Source: Nitrosomonas sp. (lineage in GTDB: Bacteria; Pseudomonadota; Gammaproteobacteria; Burkholderiales; Nitrosomonadaceae). Taken from it: a stretch of 32,574 nucleotides of DNA. The stretch covers positions 1-32,574 of the forward strand of contig JAJFJH010000355.1 in NCBI GenBank assembly GCA_021774155.1, given 5' to 3'. Under the pieces are notes generated by a model. That model saw nothing but the letters and a program-made list of their open reading frames with translations. It made no database searches and had not been told where the DNA came from. Below, piece after piece: positions 6,861 to 16,496 of the stretch; the stretch's first letter is position 1, and each line of letters begins with the position of its first letter. Made by a program: the position numbers and the translations under genes.

Positions 6861-7883
6861 TCAATTACTACGCTTATAAAAAGGCGCAGCTAATGGTTCA
6901 CCAACAAACAAACCTTGCCCTGGCCAGGCGACGCTTTTCCAGTATGCTTCGATTAATGATTCACCGCGTGTGTAACGTTCAATTAAAATACCCGGGTTAG
7001 GAAATTTCTGTGGGAAAGCACAAGGTTCAACCACCGTGCCATAACTTGCTGTTGCACCGGCATCCAACCACTTCAGCACACTCATCTGTCGAACACCAAA
7101 TAAGACACCACCTGCTGAAGTCAGATGATCTGCAACGGCACCTGGCAAGTAGTGATTGGTTTCCAGATCATCTACTTCTGTCTTACCGGTAAAATAAAAC
7201 AACACATCTTCTTTATTGCTCAATACATCAGCTTCAATCTTTTCAATTTTTATTCGATCGGACAACAACGCCATAATCGCATCATAAGCTCTTGACCGTA
7301 CGTTCCGCGCTGTGTCAGTTGTACTCATCAGATAAGCAGTGCCTTCTGGAAAGGTTGCATCTGATTGAACCCCTCGATCGATCATGTTTTTTACTTGTTG
7401 AATGTCGCTACCTGCTAGCATCATGGTCGGGCGAATTTTAAAATCAACGAAAGGTGTCCTCGTATTGGCATTGAAATACTCACTACGCTCAGTCGATGCA
7501 CAACCCTCAGCACAAAAAGTGCGGTCAAATCCAAATGTCATGGCACTGGTTATTGACATACAGGTAACCCGATATGGCTGTGTCCACGCTAAAGCATAAA
7601 ACTGAACATGTTCAGGGGTTAACAATATGATTTGCTTTCTTATCGCGCTGAACAAAAACCTGTCCATCGTATCAGTAACAGGAAACCGAACCTTGATGAT
7701 GTTCTCTGGGGGAATATTTCGTTTTTGCTGATAGTACTTGGCAGTTTCTACACTACGACTATCTTGTGTGTTTACAATAACTGCAATTTGTTCTGGCAAA
7801 ACGGCTGCGTACAGTGTTGAAATAGAAAGCAAACTCCAAGCAACGAATGGCAAAACAAAACGCAGTGCAAGTTTAATGGGCAT
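6861..7883 (-). CDS. TIGR03790-family secreted protein
   Basis: 340-residue exported protein of the uncharacterised TIGR03790 family, recognised by the N-terminal block IAVIVNTQDSRSVETAKYYQQKRNIPPENIIKVRFP followed by a long alpha/beta region. The start at 7883 is chosen over the track's 7919 because it gives a standard signal peptide (MPIKLALRFVLPFVAW...LYA-AV) and has GGAG upstream, although the spacing is a little long. Later blocks include TTDTARNVRSRAYDAI, LFYFTGKTEVDD and GATASYGTVVEPC, with several cysteines that could form disulfides after export. The gene runs against the DUF1972 glycosyltransferase and stops next to the MITE-like element. No reaction can be assigned; location among PEP-CTERM genes suggests an envelope role. 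Confidence 0.8.
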   Translation of the reverse strand: MPIKLALRFVLPFVAWSLLSISTLYAAVLPEQIAVIVNTQDSRSVETAKYYQQKRNIPPENIIKVRFPVTDTMDRFLFSAIRKQIILLTPEHVQFYALAWTQPYRVTCMSITSAMTFGFDRTFCAEGCASTERSEYFNANTRTPFVDFKIRPTMMLAGSDIQQVKNMIDRGVQSDATFPEGTAYLMSTTDTARNVRSRAYDAIMALLSDRIKIEKIEADVLSNKEDVLFYFTGKTEVDDLETNHYLPGAVADHLTSAGGVLFGVRQMSVLKWLDAGATASYGTVVEPCAFPQKFPNPGILIERYTRGESLIEAYWKSVAWPGQGLFVGEPLAAPFYKRSN

Positions 7884-8028
7884 ACAAATTATTCTCCAGA
7901 ATTTTTGTTCGCCCAGCATTGTGGTCGAAGACAGACTTAAAAAATCTCTGCTCCCATCTGTTTAAAGTTTAAAGGCTCTAGCCCAATGGACCAAAGCTTT
8001 CAGACAAACGCCCCGTCGTCAGAACATG

Positions 8029-8049
8029 GCTTAATTTTTAATTAAGGCA
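8029..8049 (-). terminator. AT-rich palindrome at the end of the small secreted protein gene
   Basis: GGCTTAATT and AATTAAGGC flank a short T/A core, overlapping the stop codon of the minus-strand gene. It could act as a weak terminator hairpin; the stem has one unpaired base and low GC content. Confidence 0.35.
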
Positions 8050-8497
8050 AACCAAATTGTGTCACATCAATATCTGTCCCGACATGACTGTCGTCGGCAG
8101 AATTACAATGGTATTCTATAACAAATGCTCTAGCGCCCTCATCGGTTTTATTCACCGATATCGCGTATTCACCACCACCATTCACTAATTTAACGAATGG
8201 AGAATAGTCTGCATCACCTGAAACCGTATCAGATATAACGATTGACTTCCCATTCTTAAAAATTTGCAGGTTTACCAGCAGGCCAGGCACTGGCGGGGAA
8301 TCATCTCTGATTCTGGCCTTCAAACTATTCGCTATCTGGCCTGCATCATCAAAACAGTTAACATATGCCACAGCGGTAAAACTTCTCTCAGCACCCAGAA
8401 TTGCACCCGCGGTATGTGCGCTACTGATGCCAGCATAACCGACTGTGAAGATAATGAAAGTCGTTATCAAAACTTTGTTTAAAAATTTAGTTTGCAC
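8042..8497 (-). CDS. Small secreted protein of unknown function
   Basis: 151-residue protein with a clear signal peptide (MQTKFLNKVLITTFIIFTVGYAGISSA-HT). It starts at GTG with GAGGA eight bases upstream. The mature part of about 125 residues has two cysteines (VNCFDD and YHCNSA) that could pair in the periplasm, and beta-rich sequence such as GLLVNLQIFKNGKSIVISDTVSG. There is no PEP-CTERM tail; it ends in DVTQFGLP. The family is not recognised. It lies between a TIGR03790 gene and a two-domain secreted protein on the same strand, with gaps over 100 bases on both sides, so co-transcription is not clear. Confidence 0.7.
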   Translation of the reverse strand: MQTKFLNKVLITTFIIFTVGYAGISSAHTAGAILGAERSFTAVAYVNCFDDAGQIANSLKARIRDDSPPVPGLLVNLQIFKNGKSIVISDTVSGDADYSPFVKLVNGGGEYAISVNKTDEGARAFVIEYHCNSADDSHVGTDIDVTQFGLP

Positions 8498-8620
8498 AAT
8501 TAATTCCTCTTTAGATTAATTTTCGCACACGCCAGCAGATCTTTAGCTGACGCATACGATATGGCACTGCCTATGAGTAAAAATATAAAACTCAAAGCCG
8601 AGCGTCATTAAAACAAAACG

Positions 8621-10297
<1,677 letters not shown>

Positions 10298-10659
10298 ATC
10301 TATCTCCCTGTATAAACAGGAGCTCATCCTAATATAATTATATAGCTGAGCTTCCAAGCCAAAAATAAATTCAGAACTTAAATACCACAGCAATATTTGT
10401 AAAATAAAATCGACCTAGCCGTCATCACCGTCTCACCCTCAAATTTTCCCGGTGGAATGTATATTAAAACTCGCTATCCACTCTAATCCGTTTGTTGACA
10501 TCCTTTCTAATTTGCGCGCCAGAGCTGATATGACCCGAATGATGACAAACGAAAATCACTGGCATAAAACCATCCCGGCGCGAACTAGGAAAATAAGGTG
10601 TAAAAAGTCTGCAGCACTTTATGAATAACAGTAGAAAGTGGGTTTCGCATCCAGCTTTT
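10298..10659. other. Non-coding stretch upstream of the two-domain protein gene
   Basis: No gene seen. On the minus strand TATAAT occurs close upstream of the gene start, but without a convincing -35 box at normal spacing. Neither the palindromic operator nor the riboswitch-like RNA found at the other PEP-CTERM loci was found here. Confidence 0.4.
10304..10322 (-). promoter_or_regulatory. Hairpin overlapping the Shine-Dalgarno sequence of the two-domain protein gene
   Basis: In the mRNA, CTCCTGT-ttat-ACAGGGAG forms a seven-pair stem with one bulge, and its 3' arm contains the AGGGAG ribosome-binding site for the ATG at 10297. It could limit translation unless melted, by temperature, a protein or a leader change. 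Short stems of this kind also occur by chance. Confidence 0.4.
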
Positions 10660-10941
10660 TTAGTGGGCCGAAACCAACAGACTGAAAGTATGTGAATTAA
10701 TATCCCAGTTACCGTCCATGCAATACAGGTAATCTAGAGGAATAAATGCATCCAATTGCGGCACATATTGCATTAAGTATTTGAAAATAGGCCCGATACA
10801 TGTACCAGGCCTGCTCTCATGAAAAACTTCGATTCCAGCGGATATCAAATTGGTTGCGAAATTGAGTGCTTTGGTAACTGAGGCACTATGTAGTTGCATG
10901 CCGACTCGCATACGGTCGTTGCCTTCTAGGTAGGCGCGCAT
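10660..10941 (-). CDS. Orphan hypothetical ORF
   Basis: 93 codons on the minus strand with ordinary amino-acid composition (MRAYLEGNDRMRVGMQLHSASVTKALNF...) and no signal peptide, membrane segment or motif I recognise. GAGGAG lies about 14 bases before the ATG, a little far for a ribosome-binding site. It does not shadow another gene. It follows the terminator-like hairpin of the upstream PEP-CTERM gene on the same strand. It could be a real small protein or the remnant of a longer gene. Confidence 0.35.
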   Translation of the reverse strand: MRAYLEGNDRMRVGMQLHSASVTKALNFATNLISAGIEVFHESRPGTCIGPIFKYLMQYVPQLDAFIPLDYLYCMDGNWDINSHTFSLLVSAH

Positions 10942-11006
10942 AGCGATAATTTTGTCTCCTCAACGGAGTTCAACGTTTATTTTCACACTCAAACATACTC
11001 AGCAGT

Positions 11007-11041
11007 ACAAGAGCCGCCGTAATCAAAGCGGAGGCTCTTGT
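11007..11041 (-). terminator. Hairpin terminator after the FxDxF-type PEP-CTERM gene
   Basis: ACAAGAGCC (11007-11015) and GGCTCTTGT (11033-11041) form a 9-bp perfect outer stem, extended by CCG/CGG pairs. It overlaps the end of the minus-strand gene. A T-tract is lacking. Confidence 0.65.
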
Positions 11042-11586
11042 TACAGCCGCAGCCGCCGGCCCCGTGCTGCAAAACCAACTAGACACAATCCTACCAATAA
11101 CATCGCGTATGTTTCTGGTTCCGGAACAACGGACACAATAGTGATGCTTCCAGCATACCCACCACTTGTATGTCCAGAATTTAGCCCCCCCGTCAGGACA
11201 ATGTCATAATCGTGTCCGAACGATAATCCTGTAAAACCTGCCAAGCCTGCAACCCCGCCGGGAGTGAGGATTCCAGGTGCCACGAGTGTGGTAGTAGTAA
11301 CATCCCATAACTCTATGGAATCGAAATGAACATCGAATCCCACGGGACTGAAACTGAAATCGCTGACCACACTCAATGCGCCAGGGCCTAATATAGGAGG
11401 CGTTGCATTGAATGTAAAGTGGTCAACAAATGGCGATGTAACCGAATCATTCCCAAAAATGGCGCTAATGACAGGGCCAATTTCGATAAAATCTGAATCT
11501 ATAGGGCCGGGCGAGAGCGCGTTCGCTGCACCACTACTTAAACTGAGCCACATCACTATGGCTATTGTACTAATTGAGTTTTTCAT
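11041..11586 (-). CDS. PEP-CTERM protein, FxDxF-like
   Basis: 181-residue exported protein: signal peptide (MKNSISTIAIVMWLSLSSGAANA-LS), a small beta-rich mature region with FVDHFTF (an F-x-D-x-F motif used to name one PEP-CTERM group) and FDSIELWD, and a canonical sorting tail (VPEPETYAMLLVGLCLVGFAARGRR). GGGGA six bases before the ATG supports the start. EpsH/XrtB is the expected processing enzyme; the final destination, envelope or exopolysaccharide matrix, is inference from the family. The 196-base upstream gap lacks the shared operator and riboswitch, so this gene may follow the upstream PEP-CTERM gene transcriptionally or have an unrelated promoter. Function unknown. Confidence 0.85.
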   Translation of the reverse strand: MKNSISTIAIVMWLSLSSGAANALSPGPIDSDFIEIGPVISAIFGNDSVTSPFVDHFTFNATPPILGPGALSVVSDFSFSPVGFDVHFDSIELWDVTTTTLVAPGILTPGGVAGLAGFTGLSFGHDYDIVLTGGLNSGHTSGGYAGSITIVSVVPEPETYAMLLVGLCLVGFAARGRRLRL

Positions 11587-11782
11587 TCTTTCCCCAATTT
11601 TTTATTTAGATTATAAGGTACGTTACATGTCCTGCTATTATCTTCCTGCTGCCGCTATTCGTCATAACGGCAATGATTCATGTACAGAAGTCAGCGAAAC
11701 CCAAACTCATTCAACAGCAGAAGGATATGCCGAGAAAACTTCCGTACATGGGCCATTTTAATAACAGAAAGAAAAAAGATTT

Positions 11783-12466
11783 TTAGTGATGAGTTCTGCG
11801 ACGATTAGCGGCAAAACTTACTAGCCCCAGTCCCACGAGTAACATGGCATATGTTTCTGGCTCAGGCACAGCTGGAATAGCGTCGTTAAATGTCACGTTA
11901 TCGACTTCGGCAAGCAAGTTTAGCAAACCAACACCTGCCGCTGGATCTTCACCTCGCCCTGGCAACTCAAACCAATACTCAACCAGATCGACATTACCAA
12001 AAGCTGCGCCAAAACTAACAGTCGTCCCAGCAGCCGCACTAGTCAGTATTGTTTCAGCAACTTGTGCGCCATCATCAAAACCTACGACATGTAAATTCGA
12101 GACCCCACCCGTGGTAACAGCTGTATCCAAAGTGGGCATGTCCCAACTTGTAAAGGCAAAATTGTCGCCCGATGTGGCTCTGAATATGGCACCACCCGCA
12201 TCCGCTTCTAGTTGCGAAACACGACTACCCGTACCCAAATTTAGTGCACCATGAATATGACTGGTAGGATTGGCTAGATCGTTGAAAGCGATTGAAGTCG
12301 TTTCGAAACCATCTTCAATATGGATTCCACCAAACCCACCAAATACCGCCGCTGGCATTAGAGGTGTATCAAAATCCATGATTACTGTATCTGCGTGCGC
12401 TTGACCCAGATGAAAAACGACGAGTAATGCTGACATGGCCAACATGGTATTTTTAATTTTAGGCAT
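11783..12466 (-). CDS. PEP-CTERM protein with one MDFD-type domain
   Basis: 227 residues: signal peptide (MPKIKNTMLAMSALLVVFHLGQAHA-DT), one copy of the domain that is duplicated in the 8621-10297 protein (MDFDTPLMPAAVFG, TSHIHGA, RVSQLEADAGGAIFRATSGD, HVVGFDDGAQVA, VEYWFELPGRGEDPAAGVGLLNLLAEVDNVTF), and a canonical PEP-CTERM tail (VPEPETYAMLLVGLGLVSFAANRRR). GGAG precedes the ATG at good spacing. It is transcribed from promoter copy C through a 250-base leader with the third riboswitch-like RNA. Sorting by XrtB is expected; the domain's ligand is unknown. Confidence 0.88.
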   Translation of the reverse strand: MPKIKNTMLAMSALLVVFHLGQAHADTVIMDFDTPLMPAAVFGGFGGIHIEDGFETTSIAFNDLANPTSHIHGALNLGTGSRVSQLEADAGGAIFRATSGDNFAFTSWDMPTLDTAVTTGGVSNLHVVGFDDGAQVAETILTSAAAGTTVSFGAAFGNVDLVEYWFELPGRGEDPAAGVGLLNLLAEVDNVTFNDAIPAVPEPETYAMLLVGLGLVSFAANRRRTHH

Positions 12467-12577
12467 TGCTTATCTCCAAAAAAATAGAAAGATCACTTAT
12501 ACAGCACTGTATTTTAAAGCAGTGAAGCATTAATGCCCGCCTTAGACACGACACCGTACATGTAATGTAACGTAGCG

Positions 12578-12622
12578 ATCTGAAATCTAGCCAAAATAAT
12601 TCTTCTTTCTTTGATTTCAGAT
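12578..12622 (-). promoter_or_regulatory. Leader hairpin downstream of riboswitch C
   Basis: ATCTGAAATC and GATTTCAGAT form a 10-bp perfect stem around a loop of about 25 bases. GATTTCAG is the sequence conserved in the matching place in leaders A and B. No T-tract follows directly. Confidence 0.5.
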
Positions 12623-12641
12623 ACTCCCTATTAATTATCCT

Positions 12642-12727
12642 GGGAGGCAACCCGGCCGTCTCGCAAACCAACTAACGAGACCCAAAGCTTTCTGTGCCTG
12701 CCTTACGACAAACGTAGCTTTCGCAAC
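12642..12727 (-). ncRNA. c-di-GMP-I (GEMM-I)-like riboswitch, copy C
   Basis: Read on the minus strand, a first hairpin region is followed by ACAGAAAGC, TTTGGGTCTCG, a loop, CGAGACGGCCGGGTTGCC. The second stem and the GGCCGGGTTGCCTCC strand match copy A almost exactly, including a compensated longer stem (CTCG with CGAG). The first hairpin differs (TACG-tttgt-CGTA) and lacks the GCAA tetraloop. It begins directly after the predicted transcription start of promoter C. Confidence 0.65.
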
Positions 12728-12733
12728 TAGTAC

Positions 12734-12778
12734 ATTATCCTAAATTACATATTAATATCAATGTGACAAATTGCCGCA
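12734..12778 (-). promoter_or_regulatory. Palindromic operator plus sigma70-type promoter, copy C
   Basis: On the minus strand TGCGGCAATTTGTCACATTG (12778-12759) is followed by a -35 box TTGATA, 16 bp, and GATAAT (12739-12734). The element-to--10 distance is 19 bases, as in copies A and B. It drives the MDFD-domain PEP-CTERM gene. Confidence 0.75.
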
Positions 12779-12906
12779 CTTATACTGCCAACTATTCTTA
12801 TACAATTACAATTCGCTATAAGATGAAAAAACAGGCCATGATAGGTCCGTTATAAAAATTCGCATGTATTACGTTTAATCGCAGCTGGAGAAATAGTAAA
12901 TAACTC

Positions 12907-13242
12907 ATGATCACTCAAATTGATTCCTCATACACCCGGGCGCGGCCCTGGAAATCCTGGAGTCGGTTTGGTGAGCTATGCTTTGTTTGCAGGTAGGCCT
13001 TTAACGACACGGGGACATTTCCTGATGCCAAATTTCTTTTTCTCACCCGTGATGGTTGGGAGACCTGTTATTCAATTAATCATTGGTTTGATCAATTGGG
13101 TCAACAAACAGAAAATGACACATAATTTTTTCAATATGCGGCAGAAACCCTACAACCAACGACAGCCAATAAATCGTTTAATTTAAATCCGTTAATTGAA
13201 AAATCATTTCTAAAAACCATGCGCGATCTAGGCTACGAGTAA
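12907..13242 (+). pseudogene. Degraded sulfotransferase
   Basis: Three frames together spell a broken PEP-CTERM/EPS-locus-type sulfotransferase. The first reads ITQIDSSYTRARPWKSWSR, then shifts to SYALFAGRPLTTRGH, then jumps, with the P-loop PAPS-binding region missing, to FPDAKFLFLTRDGWETCYSINHWF, which is the 3'-phosphate-binding motif region. An in-frame TAA follows after QQTENDT, and the frame then continues to NPLIEKSFLKTMRDLGYE and a natural stop. At about 335 bases it is far shorter than a working gene. The track ORF 12920-13186 is only one of these frames. It lies directly upstream of epsL. Confidence 0.7.
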
Positions 13243-13269
13243 AACGCGCGCCATAGATACAGATATTAA

Positions 13270-14625
13270 TTGTGTCCGATCAAATTGATAATTACATCAT
13301 TTAAACAACAGAGTTTGAGGCAGTACCATTTTAACGAATTCACTTATAAAATACGCAACATCGGCAAATCAAAGCTTATAAGAAATATTGTTACGTGCCT
13401 TTTAAGAAAAAATAAAATAAAAACTTATCTGGCAAGCACCGCAGTCTTGCTGTTTTTATGTCACCCATCCCATGCTTCCATCGTCGGCAAAACGATCCGC
13501 CCCTATGCGAGCTATACCATGCTGGCAGATGACAATATATTGCGCATACGCGACCAAATAAATGCTAAGGATCTGCCGGGTATTAACACTAATAATTTAT
13601 TCGACATTTCTCATCGTTTAACAGGAGGGGCCGTTTTTGACAAAAGAATTAGCCGGCAGCATTTAAGTGCCAATGGAAATTGGAGCCACACACGATTTGA
13701 GAAATTCCATCACATCAACAATACAGCCATCGACCTGCGTGGTAATTGGAATTGGTTTTTAGGTAATCATTTGGAAGGAAACATGGGAGCAAAGTTTGAT
13801 AAGGGGCAAGCACCATTTTTGTTTCAACCCGCCATAAAAAACATAACAACCCGACAAACTGAATTTTTTAATTTTTCATGGCGTTTCCATCCGAGCTGGA
13901 AATTGCACGGAGAATATACACGTTTCAATTTTAAATCAGACAATCGATTACTAGAATTCCAGAATCGCATAGAAAATAGGTTTGAAAGCGGCTTTGATTA
14001 TGTGGCCAGCAGCGGCAGTACAATCGGCATTCAATACCGCAATATTCAGGGAAAATTCACGCGGCCAATTCAAATATCAAATGAAATATTTACTAAAAAT
14101 AATTACGATCAAAATGAAATCAAAGGAAAGATTAATTGGCTATTAACCGGAAAATCACGTGTTGAATTCCTAGGTGGTTGGGTAGAAAGAAAGAATACAT
14201 TCCTTTCATCCAATGATTTTAGCGGGCTCAATGCACGACTAACCTATGCCTGGCAACCAACCAGCAAGATCGGCTTAACATTGAGTGGCAGGAGAGAAAC
14301 TGTCGCCATACAAAGCCAGAACGCAAATTTTAGCGTTATAACCGGAATGACTGTTTCGTCGAACTGGCAGTTGACCGAAAAAACAAAGATATCAGGAAAT
14401 TTTTCCTACCTTTCGCAAAAACTTGATCGTCTTACCGATCAAAACTCCAGCGGCAATCATAACAACATTATCACTGCATCAATAGGATTAACCTACGCGC
14501 CATATCCTGGCATTGAAGTCAACACTTCAGCCCTACATAATAGCCTGACCACGAATTCACCTCTGGGAGGCTTTAATGCCAATGGCGCAACAATTAGTAT
14601 TCGTTATATTTTAGGAAGACCATGA
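13270..14625 (+). CDS. epsL: Outer-membrane beta-barrel protein EpsL (exosortase B-type EPS locus)
   Basis: Up to 451 residues. After a signal peptide (KIKTYLASTAVLLFLCHPSHA-SI) the protein is an alternating polar/aromatic beta-strand sequence ending in SIRYILGRP, typical of an outer-membrane barrel, and it matches EpsL of methanolan-type loci (TIGR03014). Its presumed role is passage or anchoring of exopolysaccharide at the outer membrane. The start is uncertain: the track uses TTG at 13270, giving about 50 residues before the signal peptide, which is too long; TTG at 13312 or a rarer codon nearer the hydrophobic stretch is possible. The gene overlaps the next one by ATGA, so the two are translationally coupled. 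A pseudogene lies immediately upstream, so the original promoter may be altered. Confidence 0.82.
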   Translation: MCPIKLIITSFKQQSLRQYHFNEFTYKIRNIGKSKLIRNIVTCLLRKNKIKTYLASTAVLLFLCHPSHASIVGKTIRPYASYTMLADDNILRIRDQINAKDLPGINTNNLFDISHRLTGGAVFDKRISRQHLSANGNWSHTRFEKFHHINNTAIDLRGNWNWFLGNHLEGNMGAKFDKGQAPFLFQPAIKNITTRQTEFFNFSWRFHPSWKLHGEYTRFNFKSDNRLLEFQNRIENRFESGFDYVASSGSTIGIQYRNIQGKFTRPIQISNEIFTKNNYDQNEIKGKINWLLTGKSRVEFLGGWVERKNTFLSSNDFSGLNARLTYAWQPTSKIGLTLSGRRETVAIQSQNANFSVITGMTVSSNWQLTEKTKISGNFSYLSQKLDRLTDQNSSGNHNNIITASIGLTYAPYPGIEVNTSALHNSLTTNSPLGGFNANGATISIRYILGRP

Positions 14626-16001
14626 CAGCAAACGATTTACCTATAGTCGCTTTTTTTAAGTATATATTTGACCCCACTATAATCTGGAGCTTATTGTTAC
14701 TGTCGATCTGGATACACGACGAAACCTTTACCAGTCAATATCTGGTATTGATCATTATTGTATTTTTTATTTCCAATTATGTTTATGAGCAAACTTCCCT
14801 CTATCATAATTGGCGCCGTGGCGTGTTGTTAGCTTACATACGCGACACAATAACAGGCTGGATAATTATTGTCGCCATTTTGCTTTTTTTAGGTCATGTC
14901 ACCCAATTTTCAGAACATTTCTCTAAACAAGTTATCTTGTCATGGATCATCGTTACCCCACTCATGCTTATTGTAAGTCATCTAGTCGTGCGAGGAATCA
15001 TCAGCATCCAACGCAGCAGAGGTAAACTACGTTTTTCAGCAATTATTGGAGCCAACGATATCAGCTCAAGAATACTGCGGCATATCTCAATGCAGCCATT
15101 ATTATTTATCGAAAATCGCGGATATTTTGATGATCGAATGGAAAATCGAATCAATAACGACTACGGATCACGGCTTGGCAAAACAGAAGATATTATTTCT
15201 TACATTAAGAATAATAGAATTGATATCGTTTTTATCAGCCTGCCAATGTCTTCCCAGCCGCGAATCCTACGAATCTTAGAAGAGCTATCAGACACCACCA
15301 TCTCTATCTTTTTTTTACCCGACACCAACATTTTTGATTTGCTTCAGGCTCGTGTAGATCATATAGGTAGCATACCCGTAGTTTCATTCAGCCAATCGCC
15401 GCACACAGGTATTGATGGTGTTGTCAAAATAGCTAGTGATTATATACTCGCCATATTCTTCCTTGTTTTACTCTCACCACTAATGTTGTGTATTGCTTTA
15501 GCCGTCAAGCTAACCTCTCCAGGCCCCATCATCTTCAAGCAACGACGGTACGGTGATAACGGAGAAGAAATTGTCGTATATAAATTTCGCTCCATGACTG
15601 TCGCAGAAGATGGCGATAGTGTCGTACAGGCAACAAAAAATGATCAGCGGTTTACTAAGATTGGCTCTTTTTTACGGCGCACATCATTAGATGAATTGCC
15701 ACAATTCATTAATGTATTGCAAGGACGAATGAGCATTGTCGGCCCACGTCCACACGCTGTAGCTCACAATGAAACTTACCGCAAGCTAATTAGAGGCTAC
15801 ATGATGCGTCACAAAGCGAAGCCTGGAATTACAGGTTGGGCCCAGGTAAATGGATGGCGCGGTGAAACCAAAGAGCTTGAAAAAATGAAAGCGCGTATCG
15901 AACATGACCTTTACTATCTAAATAACTGGTCATTGTGGCTGGATATGTGGATTATTATTCGCACAGCATGGGTCGTATTGCGCAGGAACAATGCGCACTA
16001 A
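14622..16001 (+). CDS. epsB: Undecaprenyl-phosphate sugar-1-phosphate transferase (WcaJ/EpsB type)
   Basis: 459-residue polytopic membrane enzyme that starts the repeat unit by moving a sugar-1-phosphate, usually glucose, from UDP-sugar to undecaprenyl phosphate. There are about four to five N-terminal membrane segments, a cytosolic nucleotide-fold region (about 135-250), another membrane segment (about 270-295), and the catalytic bacterial sugar transferase domain with KQRRYGDNGEEIVVYKFRSM, RRTSLDELPQFINVLQGRMSIVGPRPH and KPGITGWAQVNGWRGET. Length and architecture match the WcaJ-like group (TIGR03023). It overlaps epsL by 4 bases. GalU at the window start would make its likely donor UDP-glucose; sugar identity is inference. 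Confidence 0.92.
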   Translation: MTANDLPIVAFFKYIFDPTIIWSLLLLSIWIHDETFTSQYLVLIIIVFFISNYVYEQTSLYHNWRRGVLLAYIRDTITGWIIIVAILLFLGHVTQFSEHFSKQVILSWIIVTPLMLIVSHLVVRGIISIQRSRGKLRFSAIIGANDISSRILRHISMQPLLFIENRGYFDDRMENRINNDYGSRLGKTEDIISYIKNNRIDIVFISLPMSSQPRILRILEELSDTTISIFFLPDTNIFDLLQARVDHIGSIPVVSFSQSPHTGIDGVVKIASDYILAIFFLVLLSPLMLCIALAVKLTSPGPIIFKQRRYGDNGEEIVVYKFRSMTVAEDGDSVVQATKNDQRFTKIGSFLRRTSLDELPQFINVLQGRMSIVGPRPHAVAHNETYRKLIRGYMMRHKAKPGITGWAQVNGWRGETKELEKMKARIEHDLYYLNNWSLWLDMWIIIRTAWVVLRRNNAH

Positions 16002-16277
16002 ATTTTTTATGATGTCGTTCAACGCTGACAAATTTCCATTGGGAACCATTTATTTGGCGTAATGAAAAACACATTTCTGCCAATTTTCAGCTTTCCATTA
16101 ACAAACAATATCTGATCATTTCGTTTTTTTCTTTTCGAATTACGGGATCAACTTAAACAGGAAATACTCCTGAGTTAATATTCATACAAAGCTTTTAGTG
16201 CCCCCCCGCTCAAAGAACACGGTTATCTAAATTCTAATATATTCACTTTGTTTTAACAGCGAACTAAATATATAGGC
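16002..16277. other. Non-coding stretch after epsB
   Basis: No gene and no strong terminator hairpin seen. It contains a C-run (GTGCCCCCCCGCTC) at about 16199 and AT-rich sequence on both sides. It separates the epsL-epsB unit from the regulated epsD promoter. Confidence 0.4.
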
Positions 16278-16323
16278 CGCGACATATTGTCGCATTGAAA
16301 TGTGATCATCAAACAGAGATAAT
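16278..16323 (+). promoter_or_regulatory. Palindromic operator plus sigma70-type promoter of the epsD operon, copy D
   Basis: CGCGACATATTGTCGCATTG (16278-16297) contains the perfect inverted repeat GCGACA-TAT-TGTCGC. A -35 box TTGAAA (16295-16300), a 17-bp spacer and GATAAT (16318-16323) follow. The arrangement is the same as upstream of the three riboswitch-controlled PEP-CTERM genes, with one base more spacing. The leader of about 165 bases has no riboswitch-like motif. Confidence 0.75.
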
Positions 16324-16496
16324 GGGCAATTAAAAAATAGTTCTGGTCGTTAATTTTAGGAATTTGTAGCTCTGAAATCTAAATCAATAAAGTTAATCCT
16401 CTTGCAAAACTTCAGCTGACCCAATTTCTTCAACATCCTAATTTATAAAATAAAATTAATTCAATATCTTACTTTTACTTACATGCATAAATATTT

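Noticed and set aside
12920-13186. 88-codon ORF upstream of epsL
   Set aside because: Homology to sulfotransferase runs through three frames, so this ORF is one slice of a pseudogene.
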